Shown: positions 24,574-32,916 of the stretch, piece after piece | Layout: every line of letters starts with the position of its first letter | Numbering within the stretch: the stretch's first letter is position 1 | Program-made: the position numbers and the translations under genes | NCBI GenBank assembly: GCA_017404665.1 | Contig: JAFRBX010000070.1 | Location: forward strand, 1-64,000 | DNA from: Ruminococcus sp. | GTDB taxonomy: Bacteria; Bacillota; Clostridia; Oscillospirales; Acutalibacteraceae | Length of the DNA: 64,000 nt | Reading direction: 5' to 3' | Notes under the pieces: generated by a model | What the model saw: the letters and a program-made list of their open reading frames with translations, nothing else | What the model was told of the DNA's origin: nothing | The model's database searches: none

Positions 24574-26208
24574 ATGTTTATTGTCAAATATGCTTTGAAA
24601 AGTATTCGCCGTTCGATCGGACGCAATATTCTCATAGGCATCATCGTGTTCATCATCGCGGTTTCCGCTTGCGTCGCTATGTCGATCCAGCAGGCGGCGC
24701 AGACCGCCGCCTCGAACAGCCTCAAGGGGATGAACATCACCGCGCAGATCAACATCGACCGCGGCTATGTTTATGATAAGGCGTCTGAGAATACGGGCTC
24801 TACGGATATGTCTGTGCTGATGCCTGAGATATCGGAGCTGAACAAGGAATATGCCCTTGATCTCAGCGATATGGAGGAATATCGCGATATTAAGAAGGCG
24901 GGTACGGATGAATCGATCGTCAAAGACTATTACTACAACGCTTCTATATCCATCAACGGCGACAGCATCGAAAAGTATGACCTCACGGCAAGCGCTTCGA
25001 ACACCGCTGCCACCGAAGCGGCTGTTACGGTGGAATCTCCTACCGATCCTGCCGGCAACGTGGTAGAGATGCCCCAGATGCCTGTGATGGAACAGCCGCA
25101 GGCGATGGAGCAGTCGGGCGACTTCTCTCTCGTCGGCTACAGCTCCTATCAGGCGATGGAGGACTTTGGCGAGGACGACGAGGAAAGCACCTGTACCATG
25201 AAGGAAGGCGAGATCTTCGCGGACAACACCTCCGAGTATGTGTGTCTGGTCGAAGAGAGCCTTGCTACCTTCAACTCGCTTTCCGTTAACGACGTTATTA
25301 CGCTGGTCAATCCCAACAATGAGGAAGAGACCTATGATCTGACCATCGTGGGTATCTACAAGAACTCCTCCAGCAGCTCTGTAGACGGCGTCGATCCTCC
25401 CAACACGATCATAACAAGCTACGCTGTCGTCAAGGATATAGAGACAAATTCCGAAACGGTCAACAGCACCGCTTCTACTGCAGCGACTGCCGACAGCGAC
25501 GATGATGAGAACGAGGACGCGCTGGTCAGCAAGTTCACCGGTACGTTCATCTTCGGCTCCGTCGACGACTATAACCAGTTCAAGGAAGAGGTCAAGGCGA
25601 AGGCGGAAAGCGCCGGTCTCGACGGCGATCTCTACATCGTCACCTCGAGCGATATCGCTTCCTTCAAGGCGGGTCTCAAACCCTTGGAGAACCTGAAATC
25701 CTTTGCGACGACCTTCCTGTATCTGACGCTCGCCATCGGCGCGATCGTTCTGATCGTGATCTCGGTCATCAGCATCCGCGACCGTAAATATGAGATCGGC
25801 GCGCTCGCCGCGATGGGTCTCAAAAAGATGAAGCTGAGCATGCTGTTCATGATCGAGGTGCTGGCGGTCACGCTGATCGCGATCCTGATCGGCGCTACGA
25901 TTGGCTCCGTCGCGTCTGTCCCCGTGACCAATTATCTGCTCCAGTCGCAGGTAGAACAACAGGAGATGGAGGATCAGGCAAGCATCCAGCAGCCCCAGAT
26001 GCCCGGCGGCGGCAGTCAGGAGCGTCCCGAGGACGGCGAGGTCATCGGCAAGGTCAATTACCTGACGCAGGTCGGCTTCTCGGTCGACTTCATGGTCATC
26101 CTGAAAATGCTGCTGATCGGTATCGGTCTTTCGGTCGTATCCGGATTTACGTCCATCCTGTTTATCCTGCGGTATGATCCGAAGCAGATACTCGCAAGCC
26201 GAGATTAG
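24574..26208 (+). CDS. FtsX/MacB-type ABC permease
   Basis: A 544-residue permease. The first membrane segment (about 17-38, NILIGIIVFIIAVSACVAMS) is followed by a large extracytoplasmic domain of about 330 residues, rich in Asp, Glu and Ser. The C-terminal FtsX domain has three membrane segments: FLYLTLAIGAIVLIVISVI, then LFMIEVLAVTLIAILIGAT, and VILKMLLIGIGLSVVSGF near the end. IRDRKYEIGALAAMGLKK is the classic cytoplasmic FtsX motif. A Met/Gln/Pro-rich insertion (about 450-480) occurs between the last two segments. GAAGG precedes the ATG. The ATPase at 26220 follows after 11 bases. The type is known for lipoprotein, peptide or signal transport rather than nutrient uptake. Confidence 0.9.
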   Translation: MFIVKYALKSIRRSIGRNILIGIIVFIIAVSACVAMSIQQAAQTAASNSLKGMNITAQINIDRGYVYDKASENTGSTDMSVLMPEISELNKEYALDLSDMEEYRDIKKAGTDESIVKDYYYNASISINGDSIEKYDLTASASNTAATEAAVTVESPTDPAGNVVEMPQMPVMEQPQAMEQSGDFSLVGYSSYQAMEDFGEDDEESTCTMKEGEIFADNTSEYVCLVEESLATFNSLSVNDVITLVNPNNEEETYDLTIVGIYKNSSSSSVDGVDPPNTIITSYAVVKDIETNSETVNSTASTAATADSDDDENEDALVSKFTGTFIFGSVDDYNQFKEEVKAKAESAGLDGDLYIVTSSDIASFKAGLKPLENLKSFATTFLYLTLAIGAIVLIVISVISIRDRKYEIGALAAMGLKKMKLSMLFMIEVLAVTLIAILIGATIGSVASVPVTNYLLQSQVEQQEMEDQASIQQPQMPGGGSQERPEDGEVIGKVNYLTQVGFSVDFMVILKMLLIGIGLSVVSGFTSILFILRYDPKQILASRD

Positions 26209-26219
26209 GAGGTGTGACA

Positions 26220-26909
26220 ATGGGTGTTATCGAATTAAAAAACGTAAGCTTCACATATCCTAATAATCCTGTTATCAAGAACATGGACTATGAGTTCCAG
26301 CGCGGACTGGTGTACTGCATCACCGGTAAGTCCGGCGCGGGCAAAACCACCCTCCTTTCCATGCTTTCCGGTATTATGGATCCTACGTCCGGCTATATCG
26401 TCTATAACGGCTATCCCATCGACGAAAGCGACCGCTATGTTTATCGCAGCCGTGATGTCGGCGTTATCTTCCAGGAGTACAACCTGCTGCCGAAGTTCAC
26501 TGTCAGAGAGAATATCCAGCTGTCGCTGGAGATCTCAGGTAAAAAGCTCTCGGAGCTCAACGGCTTCGGCACCTTCAGAAATAAAAAGGATTACATCGAC
26601 CAGCTGATCCGCGAGGTCGGCTTGGATCCCGATGAGGTAGGCAACCGCCGCATTCTGCGGATCTCCGGCGGTCAGCAGCAGCGTATCGCCATCGCGCGCG
26701 CGCTGAGCTTCCAGCCCGGCGTTATCCTCGCCGACGAGCCTACCGGCAACCTTGATATCGACACCAGTATCGATATCATGAATGTTTTCCTGCATCTGGC
26801 GCATGAGCTGAACCGCTGTGTCATCATCGTGACGCACTCGCCCCAGATCGCGGATCTCGCGGACGTCCGGCTGGATCTGAAGCCGCTCTCCAAGTATAAG
26901 AGATTATAA
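26220..26909 (+). CDS. ABC ATPase of LolD/MacB type
   Basis: A 229-residue ATPase that pairs with the FtsX-type permease directly upstream. Walker A is GKSGAGKTT, the Q-loop lies in FQEYNLL, the signature is ISGGQQQR, Walker B is VILADEPTGNLD and the switch His is in VTHSP. The ADEPTGNLD box is typical of the LolD/MacB/FtsE group. AGGAGG at 26207-26212 fits the ATG at 26220; an in-frame GTG six bases earlier is too close. The next gene follows after 32 bases. Confidence 0.93.
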   Translation: MGVIELKNVSFTYPNNPVIKNMDYEFQRGLVYCITGKSGAGKTTLLSMLSGIMDPTSGYIVYNGYPIDESDRYVYRSRDVGVIFQEYNLLPKFTVRENIQLSLEISGKKLSELNGFGTFRNKKDYIDQLIREVGLDPDEVGNRRILRISGGQQQRIAIARALSFQPGVILADEPTGNLDIDTSIDIMNVFLHLAHELNRCVIIVTHSPQIADLADVRLDLKPLSKYKRL

Positions 26910-26941
26910 GCGGACAGCTCCGTGAAAGAGGTGAATAAACC

Positions 26942-28978
26942 ATGCCAATGAGTGAATATGAGCTTTCCTTGGTCAACGAAGCCAAAAAAGGAAAGAAAAA
27001 ATCTCTTGACAGATTATGCGACGCGTTCCATAAGCAGCTCGTCGAGGTAGTCGAAGGCGAGCTGGGCAGCCGCGATAAGGCGGAGGTCATTCTCAACAGC
27101 GTTTTCGCAAAGATGAAAACGGAGATCAAAAGGGTACAGAATCCGGCAGAATTCGAGGGCTTGATCATTTCGATGACGGTCGCCGAGTGCGCAAATTATC
27201 CGCGCGGCGGCGGTGATCCGTCTGCAAGCTCTGCTGCTACCAGCTTTACGGAAGAGAAAAACGAGCGTGCCGAGGCACGCATGAACAATCCTGAGCCTGC
27301 GTCTCCCGCTGTTGCCGCTCCGGCACCTCAGACGCCGCCTCCCGCTGCGGCACAGCCTGCAGCCGGTTGGCGCAGCAACGCGCAGCAGATGAATCAGCCG
27401 AATCAGGCGCCTGCTCCGAGGCATTTTCGCCCCGAGGGCAATATCCCGAATCAGCCTGCGGCGCAGAACACCGCGCAGCCTGTGCAGAACGTGAATCGTC
27501 CCGCTGCTCCGAACAGCAACTACCGTCCGGGTGTGCAGAATGGCGCACAGCCGGTGCAGAATCCGAACCGCCCTGCTCCTCCGAACAACAGCTACCGCCC
27601 CGGTATGCCGAACGTTGCACAGCCGGTGCAGAATCCGAACCGTCCCGCTGCTCCGAATAACAGCTACCGTCCGGGGATGCAGAATGTCGCACAGCCGGTA
27701 CAGAATCCGAACCAATCTGCGGTACCGAACAACAGCTACCGTCCGGGTGTGCAGAATGTCGCACAGCCGGTACAGAATCCGAACCAATCTGCGGTACCGA
27801 ACAACAGCTACCGTCCGGGCATGCCGAACGTCGCTCAGCCGGTACAGAATCCGAACCGTCCTGCGGCTCCGAACAACAACTACCGCCCGGGTATGCAGAA
27901 CGTTGCGCAGCCGGTACAGAATCCGAACCGTCCTGCGGCTCCGAATAACAACTACCGTCCGGGTATGCAGAATGTTGCGCAGCCGGTACAGAATCCGAAT
28001 CAGCCTGTGTCGCCGAACAACTACCGTTCGGGTATGCCGAATGTCGCACAGCCGATACAGAACCCGTATCAGCAGGCACCCAGTCCCGGCTACGTGGCGG
28101 GAAGAACGCCTGTTTATCCTGTAGGTGACGACCTCAAGACCGAGCTGTTGGCGGAAGAACCCAAGACAGAGTTGATTGTTGAAAAGCCAAAGCCTGTTGC
28201 GGAACCCGCCGGTGTGTCCGCGCCCGCAGCGAAGCCCGAGCCCGTCGTGGCTCCGGTTCCTCCCGTACCGGAAAAGCCGGTCGAAGCGCCCGCGCCCGCA
28301 GCGAAGCCCGAGCCCGTTGCGGCTCCAGTGCCTCCGGTACAGGCAAAGCCTGTCGAAGCGCCCGTGCCCGCAGTGAAACCCGAGCCCGTCGCGATTCCGG
28401 TTCCTCCCGTACCGGAAAAGCCGGTCGAAGCGCCCGCGCCCGCAGCGAAGCCCGAACCTGTTGCAGAGCAGAAGCTTGAACCTGTATTCAAGCCCGAATC
28501 GGTGACCAATACTGCTGTTGCCGCACCGGTTCCCGCCCCTGCGCCTACACCCACGCCTGAATCCGTACCTGCTCCTGCGTCTGCTTCTGTGCCTGCTCCT
28601 GTGCCTGTGCCGACTCCTACTTCTACTCCTGCACCCGCATCTGTGACTGAGTCTGCAGCAACCGATGACACACCTAAGGTGGGCATGCTGGTCTGCACCA
28701 GAGGCGATGACGCCGGTAAAAATTTCCCGCTGAAGGCGGGCGTGAATCGAATCGGCGTCACGGACGATTGCGATGTTGTCATCAATGACAATACACTCAC
28801 GGCAAACCACAACTTCGAAGTCGTTTATGACGAAAGACGTGACAACTTCTCATTAAGACCCGGCAGGATGGCGTCCAAGCTGTTCCTGAACAATGAGTAT
28901 GTCGATTCTTCGATCTTCATGCAGGCGCATGATACCATCAAAACCGGCAAATCGGAGTTCATGCTGGTAGTATTCTGA
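26942..28978 (+). CDS. FHA-domain protein with sigma-like N-terminus and repeat linker
   Basis: A 678-residue protein, cytoplasmic as no signal or membrane span is seen. Residues 5-85 look like a sigma-70 region-2-type helical module (LVNEAKKGKKKSLDRLCDAF, AEVILNSVFAKM, PAEFEGLIISMTVAEC). A proline/alanine/glutamine-rich linker holds eight 24-residue repeats (RPAAPNNSYRPGMQNVAQPV) and then an Ala/Pro/Glu-rich stretch (about 395-575). Residues 580-678 form an FHA domain with NRIGVTDDCDVVI, TANHNF and FLNNEYV. The conserved Arg, the Asn/His of the phosphothreonine site and the strand pattern are present. It is the last gene of the operon. No Ser/Thr kinase is encoded in the window. Phosphopeptide binding is family knowledge, and the partner is unknown. 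Confidence 0.8.
   Translation: MPMSEYELSLVNEAKKGKKKSLDRLCDAFHKQLVEVVEGELGSRDKAEVILNSVFAKMKTEIKRVQNPAEFEGLIISMTVAECANYPRGGGDPSASSAATSFTEEKNERAEARMNNPEPASPAVAAPAPQTPPPAAAQPAAGWRSNAQQMNQPNQAPAPRHFRPEGNIPNQPAAQNTAQPVQNVNRPAAPNSNYRPGVQNGAQPVQNPNRPAPPNNSYRPGMPNVAQPVQNPNRPAAPNNSYRPGMQNVAQPVQNPNQSAVPNNSYRPGVQNVAQPVQNPNQSAVPNNSYRPGMPNVAQPVQNPNRPAAPNNNYRPGMQNVAQPVQNPNRPAAPNNNYRPGMQNVAQPVQNPNQPVSPNNYRSGMPNVAQPIQNPYQQAPSPGYVAGRTPVYPVGDDLKTELLAEEPKTELIVEKPKPVAEPAGVSAPAAKPEPVVAPVPPVPEKPVEAPAPAAKPEPVAAPVPPVQAKPVEAPVPAVKPEPVAIPVPPVPEKPVEAPAPAAKPEPVAEQKLEPVFKPESVTNTAVAAPVPAPAPTPTPESVPAPASASVPAPVPVPTPTSTPAPASVTESAATDDTPKVGMLVCTRGDDAGKNFPLKAGVNRIGVTDDCDVVINDNTLTANHNFEVVYDERRDNFSLRPGRMASKLFLNNEYVDSSIFMQAHDTIKTGKSEFMLVVF
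27488..28060 (+). repeat. Eight in-frame 72-bp repeats in the FHA protein
   Basis: Seven 72-bp units and a final 69-bp unit, each coding for N-P-N-R-P-A-A-P-N-N-x-Y-R-P-G-M-x-N-V-A-Q-P-V-Q or close variants. High base identity between units suggests recent slippage or recombination and likely copy-number variation between strains. Confidence 0.9.
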
Positions 28979-28999
28979 TTTCAATCATTCATTAATCCG

Positions 29000-29038
29000 C
29001 ATGGGGCTGACTTTTCGCGAGTCAGCCCCATGATGTTT
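29000..29038 (+). terminator. Terminator of the FHA operon
   Basis: A perfect 13-bp stem (CATGGGGCTGACT at 29000-29012 with its complement at 29020-29032), seven-base loop, weak T-run. It separates the FHA operon from the importer genes. Confidence 0.8.
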
Positions 29039-29105
29039 CGAATAATCAAAGTATGCGCATTTTCACTAAATCCCGACATGAAATACTGATTTTTGATATT
29101 TACAG

Positions 29106-29134
29106 TTGACAGAATTTGAGGATTATGCTATCCT
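29106..29134 (+). promoter_or_regulatory. Promoter of the branched-chain-type importer
   Basis: TTGACA (29106-29111), 17 bases, TATCCT (29129-29134), 87 bases before the ATG of the binding protein. AAAGGAG precedes that ATG. Confidence 0.7.
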
Positions 29135-29220
29135 TTACAGGTACGTTCCCTGCTGTATCATATTATAAGAAAACGGCAGCGGATCACGTGAATTTTTGGA
29201 TATTTTAAAAGGAGAAAACA

Positions 29221-30510
29221 ATGAAAAGAATTATCGCACTGCTGATTATCAGCGTCATGGTTCTGTCACTCGCTGCCTGCGGCGCTGCGCAGGATGGCGC
29301 GACGGCGGATTCCAAGACAAAGTCCTCGGACAAGATTAAGATCGGTTATGTCAACCCGACTACGGGCGCGCTTGCCGGTAACGGCGAAGGCTGCGACTGG
29401 GTCGTCAAGCAGCTCACCGACTATGTCAAGGAGCATCCGATCACCGTCGACGGCAAAGAAAAGGAGATCGAGGTCATCGTGTATGACTCCGAGTCAGATC
29501 AGAACAAGTGCTCTGAAATGGCGCAGAAGCTCTGTGAAGAGGACGAGATCGATCTGATGATCGCGATCCAGACACCCAACACTGTTATCCCTGTCGCTCA
29601 GGTTGCCGAGAGATACGGCGTTCCCTGTATCGCGACCCAGTCTCCCGTTGACCCGCTGGCACATTCGCTGGACGAGTTCAACTGGACATACGACTTCTTC
29701 TATGCGCTCGACGAGGTGTATGAGTCCCAGAGAGCGCTGTGGACCGTGGCGGGCTATGCTCCCGGCTCGGGCGCGAAGGTAGGTCTGCTGTTCGCGAACG
29801 ACTCCGACGGTACCGCGTGGCACGATCTGTTCACCCGCAGACTGGCTGAGGACGGCTATACCGTCGTCGACCCCGGTCAGTATCCCTCCGGTACCACCGA
29901 TTTTACCAACGTTGCCGAGACCTTCAAGAACGAAGAGATCGACGTGATTGCCGGCACCAATATCCCCCCCGATTTCAAAAATTCCTACAGCGCCATCATC
30001 GCCGCCGGCGTGCAGGTCGGCGCGGTCACTATGGGCAAGTGCGCGCTGCTTCAGAGCGACGTCAACGCGCTGGGCGATCTGGCGGACGGCATCATGACGC
30101 AGGTATGGTGGGCTCCCACCAACCCCTATGTATCCGATCTGACCGGTATTTCCTGCTCCGAGATCGACGAAAAGTATCAGGAGGATAACGGTACCATCAT
30201 GCCCCAGCCTGCGGCATTCGCGTATGCGGGTCTCGAGCTGGCGATCCAGACCTTTATCGCTGCCGGTACGACCGACAAGCAGAAGGTTTATGATACCATC
30301 GGTACCTTAAAGTGCCAGACCATCGTCGGTCCCGTTGACTATTCCAAGAAGATGGAAGGTTTGCCCTACAGCAGCTCTGTGCTGACAGGCGGCCAGTGGC
30401 AGCGCGATGAAAACGGCGAGCTGCAGCTCATCATCATCGACAACAGCCTCTATCCCGATATCCCGCTGACAGGCGAGTATAAAGAAGGCAACGCGACAAC
30501 CGCAAATTAA
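29221..30510 (+). CDS. ABC importer substrate-binding lipoprotein, LivJ/K-type
   Basis: A 429-residue extracellular binding protein of the branched-chain amino acid/amide family. The signal peptide ends in a lipobox LAAC (Cys 20). Family features are KIGYVNPTTGALAGNGEG at the start of the mature lobe, AERYGVPCIATQSP and TDFTNVAETFKN in the hinge region. The following LivG, F, H and M-like genes supply the rest of the transporter. Members bind branched-chain amino acids, urea, amides or other small ligands, and sequence alone does not decide which. A terminator-like hairpin right after the gene should make this protein more abundant than its permease. Confidence 0.9.
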   Translation: MKRIIALLIISVMVLSLAACGAAQDGATADSKTKSSDKIKIGYVNPTTGALAGNGEGCDWVVKQLTDYVKEHPITVDGKEKEIEVIVYDSESDQNKCSEMAQKLCEEDEIDLMIAIQTPNTVIPVAQVAERYGVPCIATQSPVDPLAHSLDEFNWTYDFFYALDEVYESQRALWTVAGYAPGSGAKVGLLFANDSDGTAWHDLFTRRLAEDGYTVVDPGQYPSGTTDFTNVAETFKNEEIDVIAGTNIPPDFKNSYSAIIAAGVQVGAVTMGKCALLQSDVNALGDLADGIMTQVWWAPTNPYVSDLTGISCSEIDEKYQEDNGTIMPQPAAFAYAGLELAIQTFIAAGTTDKQKVYDTIGTLKCQTIVGPVDYSKKMEGLPYSSSVLTGGQWQRDENGELQLIIIDNSLYPDIPLTGEYKEGNATTAN

Positions 30511-30524
30511 CAAAGAAACAACCG

Positions 30525-30562
30525 AGCGCCGGACGCATCACTGGATACTCCGGCGCTTTTTG
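30525..30562 (+). terminator. Intra-operon terminator/attenuator
   Basis: AGCGCCGGA (30525-30533) pairs perfectly with TCCGGCGCT (30549-30557), followed by a run of five T. It lies between the binding protein and the ATPase genes, with no clear promoter after it, so it probably allows partial read-through. Confidence 0.85.
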
Positions 30563-30602
30563 GATTATATTGATATCACCATCTTCACAACCCGAGGTCA
30601 AT

Positions 30603-31331
30603 ATGGGAAACATTGTAGAATTCAGACATATAGATGCCGGCTACGGCAGGATACAGATCCTCAGCGACCTTTCCTTTGAAGTGGAAGAGGGACAGGTCTA
30701 CGGCGTGATCGGACCCAACGGCAGCGGCAAATCCACGATGTTCAACGCGCTGCTGGGCATCATCCGTCCCACAGCAGGAGCGATCTATTTTGATAATATC
30801 GATATCACCCGTACGCCGCCGCATATCCGCTGTCGGATGGGGATCGGCAGGACGTTCCAGATTCCCCGCCCCTTTGAACATATGAGCGTGTATGAGAATG
30901 TTCTCATAGCGGCGGTTCACGGAACGGGTCAGTCGGAAAAGAAGGCAGGCTATGCCGCAATCGACGCCTTGAAGCTCACGGGATTGTATGAAAAACGCGA
31001 GCTGCTTTCGGGCGAATTGCCTTTGCTCGACAGAAAGCGGCTGGAGGTAGCGCGCGCTATCGGTACTCAGCCTAAGCTGCTGCTGCTCGACGAGGTAGCA
31101 GCGGGACTGACCGACGCCGAGGTCAAGGATATGATGAAGCTGGTCAAGGGGCTGAAGGATTCCGGCTATTCGATCATCTGGATCGAGCATATCATCCAGA
31201 CGATGCTGGGTTCTACCGACCGGCTGATGTGTATGGCTCAGGGAAGCTCTGTGATCGAGGGCGAACCGCAGGAGGTTATCAATTCCAAGACCGTGCAAAC
31301 GCTGTATCTGGGGGTGGACGACAATGAGTGA
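30603..31331 (+). CDS. livG: ABC importer ATPase, LivG-type
   Basis: A 242-residue ATPase. Walker A GPNGSGKST, the LivG-type insert GIGRTFQIPRPFEHMSVYENV, signature LSGELPLLDRKRLEVARA, Walker B LLLLDEVAAGL and switch His in WIEHI. The RLEVARA and AAGL boxes are typical of LivG. GAGG stands five bases before the ATG at 30603; a longer frame begins with TTG at 30570 but would overlap the terminator region. It overlaps the next gene by eight bases. Confidence 0.9.
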   Translation: MGNIVEFRHIDAGYGRIQILSDLSFEVEEGQVYGVIGPNGSGKSTMFNALLGIIRPTAGAIYFDNIDITRTPPHIRCRMGIGRTFQIPRPFEHMSVYENVLIAAVHGTGQSEKKAGYAAIDALKLTGLYEKRELLSGELPLLDRKRLEVARAIGTQPKLLLLDEVAAGLTDAEVKDMMKLVKGLKDSGYSIIWIEHIIQTMLGSTDRLMCMAQGSSVIEGEPQEVINSKTVQTLYLGVDDNE

Positions 31332-32040
31332 CGTGTTGCTCACGATCGAAAAGCTCAGCGTGATGTACGGCGATTTTATCGCCGTGGAGGAGGCTTCTTT
31401 GACTGTTGATGAAGGGCAGATCGTCTCGCTGATCGGTCTCAACGGCGCGGGAAAAACCACCCTGATGTCGGCGGTGATGGGACTGCACAAGCCCGCCTCC
31501 GGCAAGGTCGTTTTCAACGGTAAGGATATCACCTCCGCGCATACCGACAGGATCGTTGCGCAGGGGCTTTCGCTGATCCCGCAGGGCGGCAGATGCTTCA
31601 ACCGCATGTCGGTGCAGGACAATCTGCTGATGGGCAGCTTTCCGAAGACGGCGCGTAAGGGAGCTAAAGAGACGCTCGCGCATATTTATGAGCTGTTCCC
31701 CGTCCTGAAAGAAAAGATGCGCGATCCCGCCGGCTCGCTGTCGGGCGGTCAGCGGCAGATGGTCGCGATCGGACGGGCGCTGATGGCGCGCCCGAAATGC
31801 CTGATCTTTGACGAGATATCTCTCGGATTATCACCCGCGGTCATAAAGGATATCTACCACCGCATCCGCACGATCAACGAGCTTGACAAGACCGCCGTCA
31901 TTCTGATTGAGCAGGATACGCGGCGTGCGCTCAGGATGTCCGACAGCTTTTACGTCATGTTAAAGGGCAGGACCGTGCTCAGCGGCAAATCCGACGAGGT
32001 GGACGCGGAGACCTTGAAGGACGCATATTTCGGAATATGA
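31324..32040 (+). CDS. livF: ABC importer ATPase, LivF-type
   Basis: A 238-residue ATPase, the second nucleotide-binding subunit. Walker A GLNGAGKTT, signature LSGGQRQM, Walker B LIFDEISLGLSP and switch position in LIEQDTRRAL, where LivF proteins carry Gln. GRCFNRMSVQDNLLMG is the LivF-type box. The start overlaps the end of the LivG gene, showing translational coupling. Works with LivG, LivH and LivM at the cytoplasmic face. Confidence 0.92.
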   Translation: MSDVLLTIEKLSVMYGDFIAVEEASLTVDEGQIVSLIGLNGAGKTTLMSAVMGLHKPASGKVVFNGKDITSAHTDRIVAQGLSLIPQGGRCFNRMSVQDNLLMGSFPKTARKGAKETLAHIYELFPVLKEKMRDPAGSLSGGQRQMVAIGRALMARPKCLIFDEISLGLSPAVIKDIYHRIRTINELDKTAVILIEQDTRRALRMSDSFYVMLKGRTVLSGKSDEVDAETLKDAYFGI

Positions 32041-32060
32041 AAACCACAGGAAGATGAATT

Positions 32061-32903
32061 ATGTATTTTATACAGACTTTAGTTAACGGCTTGCTCCTCG
32101 GCGGCTACTATGCGCTGATCGGTATCGGCATGACGATGATTTTAGGTATCGTGAAGCTCACCAATCTGGCGCACGGCGAATTTGTCATCATCGGCGCATA
32201 TATGGCGGCGGTCGTCACCTCGGCGCTCGGGATCGATCCGATCCTATCGTTGGTGATCACGGTTCCGCTGATGTTTCTGATCGGCTTTGTGCTGCAGTAT
32301 GTGCTGATCGGCAATGCCATGAAAAAAGGTCCCGAGCCGGCTCTTCTGGTGACCTTCGGCTTATCGATCATCATCATGGACGCGCTGCGGCTGATCTTTA
32401 CGGTCAACGAACAGAGCATCTCCACCCCTTACAGTACAAAAACATTTACCGTATTGGGAATCAATATTTCCGTGCTGAATCTGGTACTGTTCGCGATCAG
32501 CATCGTTTCCATATTGCTGCTGACGATGTTTCTGAGCCGCTCCTATGTCGGCAGAGCAATCCGCGCGACCGCGGATGACGCCGAGGCGGCGGCGCTTTCG
32601 GGCGTCAATATCAAGAAGGTTTACGCGATCGCGATGGGCGTTTCCATGGCAAGCGCCGCTGTCGCGGGCTTATGCATTGGCATGAAATCCACCTTTAACC
32701 CCACCTCGGGCGGCGCGTATTTATCCACCGCTTTCGTTGTCGTGGTCATCGGCGGCATGGGCAGCATCCCCGGCACGCTGATCGCGGGTATCGTCTTCGG
32801 TCTGGCACAGGTCATCGGCGGCGCGAGCTACGGTCAGCTGATCAGCTACGTGATGCTGCTGCTGGTGCTGGTAATACGCCCCAGAGGCATTTTAGGAAAG
32901 TAG
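32061..32903 (+). CDS. livH: ABC importer permease, LivH-type
   Basis: A 280-residue membrane protein with about eight hydrophobic segments. It has the LivH pattern: QTLVNGLLLGGYYALIGIG at the N-terminus, KLTNLAHGEFVIIGAY, and RAIRATADDAEAAALSGVN before the coupling loop. VVVIGGMGSIPGTLIAGI follows near the end. No signal peptide is needed. It lies 20 bases after LivF and 13 before LivM. Confidence 0.92.
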   Translation: MYFIQTLVNGLLLGGYYALIGIGMTMILGIVKLTNLAHGEFVIIGAYMAAVVTSALGIDPILSLVITVPLMFLIGFVLQYVLIGNAMKKGPEPALLVTFGLSIIIMDALRLIFTVNEQSISTPYSTKTFTVLGINISVLNLVLFAISIVSILLLTMFLSRSYVGRAIRATADDAEAAALSGVNIKKVYAIAMGVSMASAAVAGLCIGMKSTFNPTSGGAYLSTAFVVVVIGGMGSIPGTLIAGIVFGLAQVIGGASYGQLISYVMLLLVLVIRPRGILGK

Positions 32904-32916
32904 GGGAGGGGACAAT

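Noticed and set aside
24382..26220. 612-codon minus-strand frame opposite the FtsX permease
   Set aside because: The sequence is rich in Arg, Asp and His without any domain. The plus-strand frame encodes clear membrane and FtsX motifs.
27488..28060. 72-bp repeats as a possible CRISPR or intergenic satellite
   Set aside because: They are contiguous, in frame and inside a single long coding region, with no spacers.
27014..28810. 598-codon minus-strand frame opposite the FHA protein
   Set aside because: Arginine-rich antisense of the proline repeats. The plus strand has the FHA domain and an operon position.
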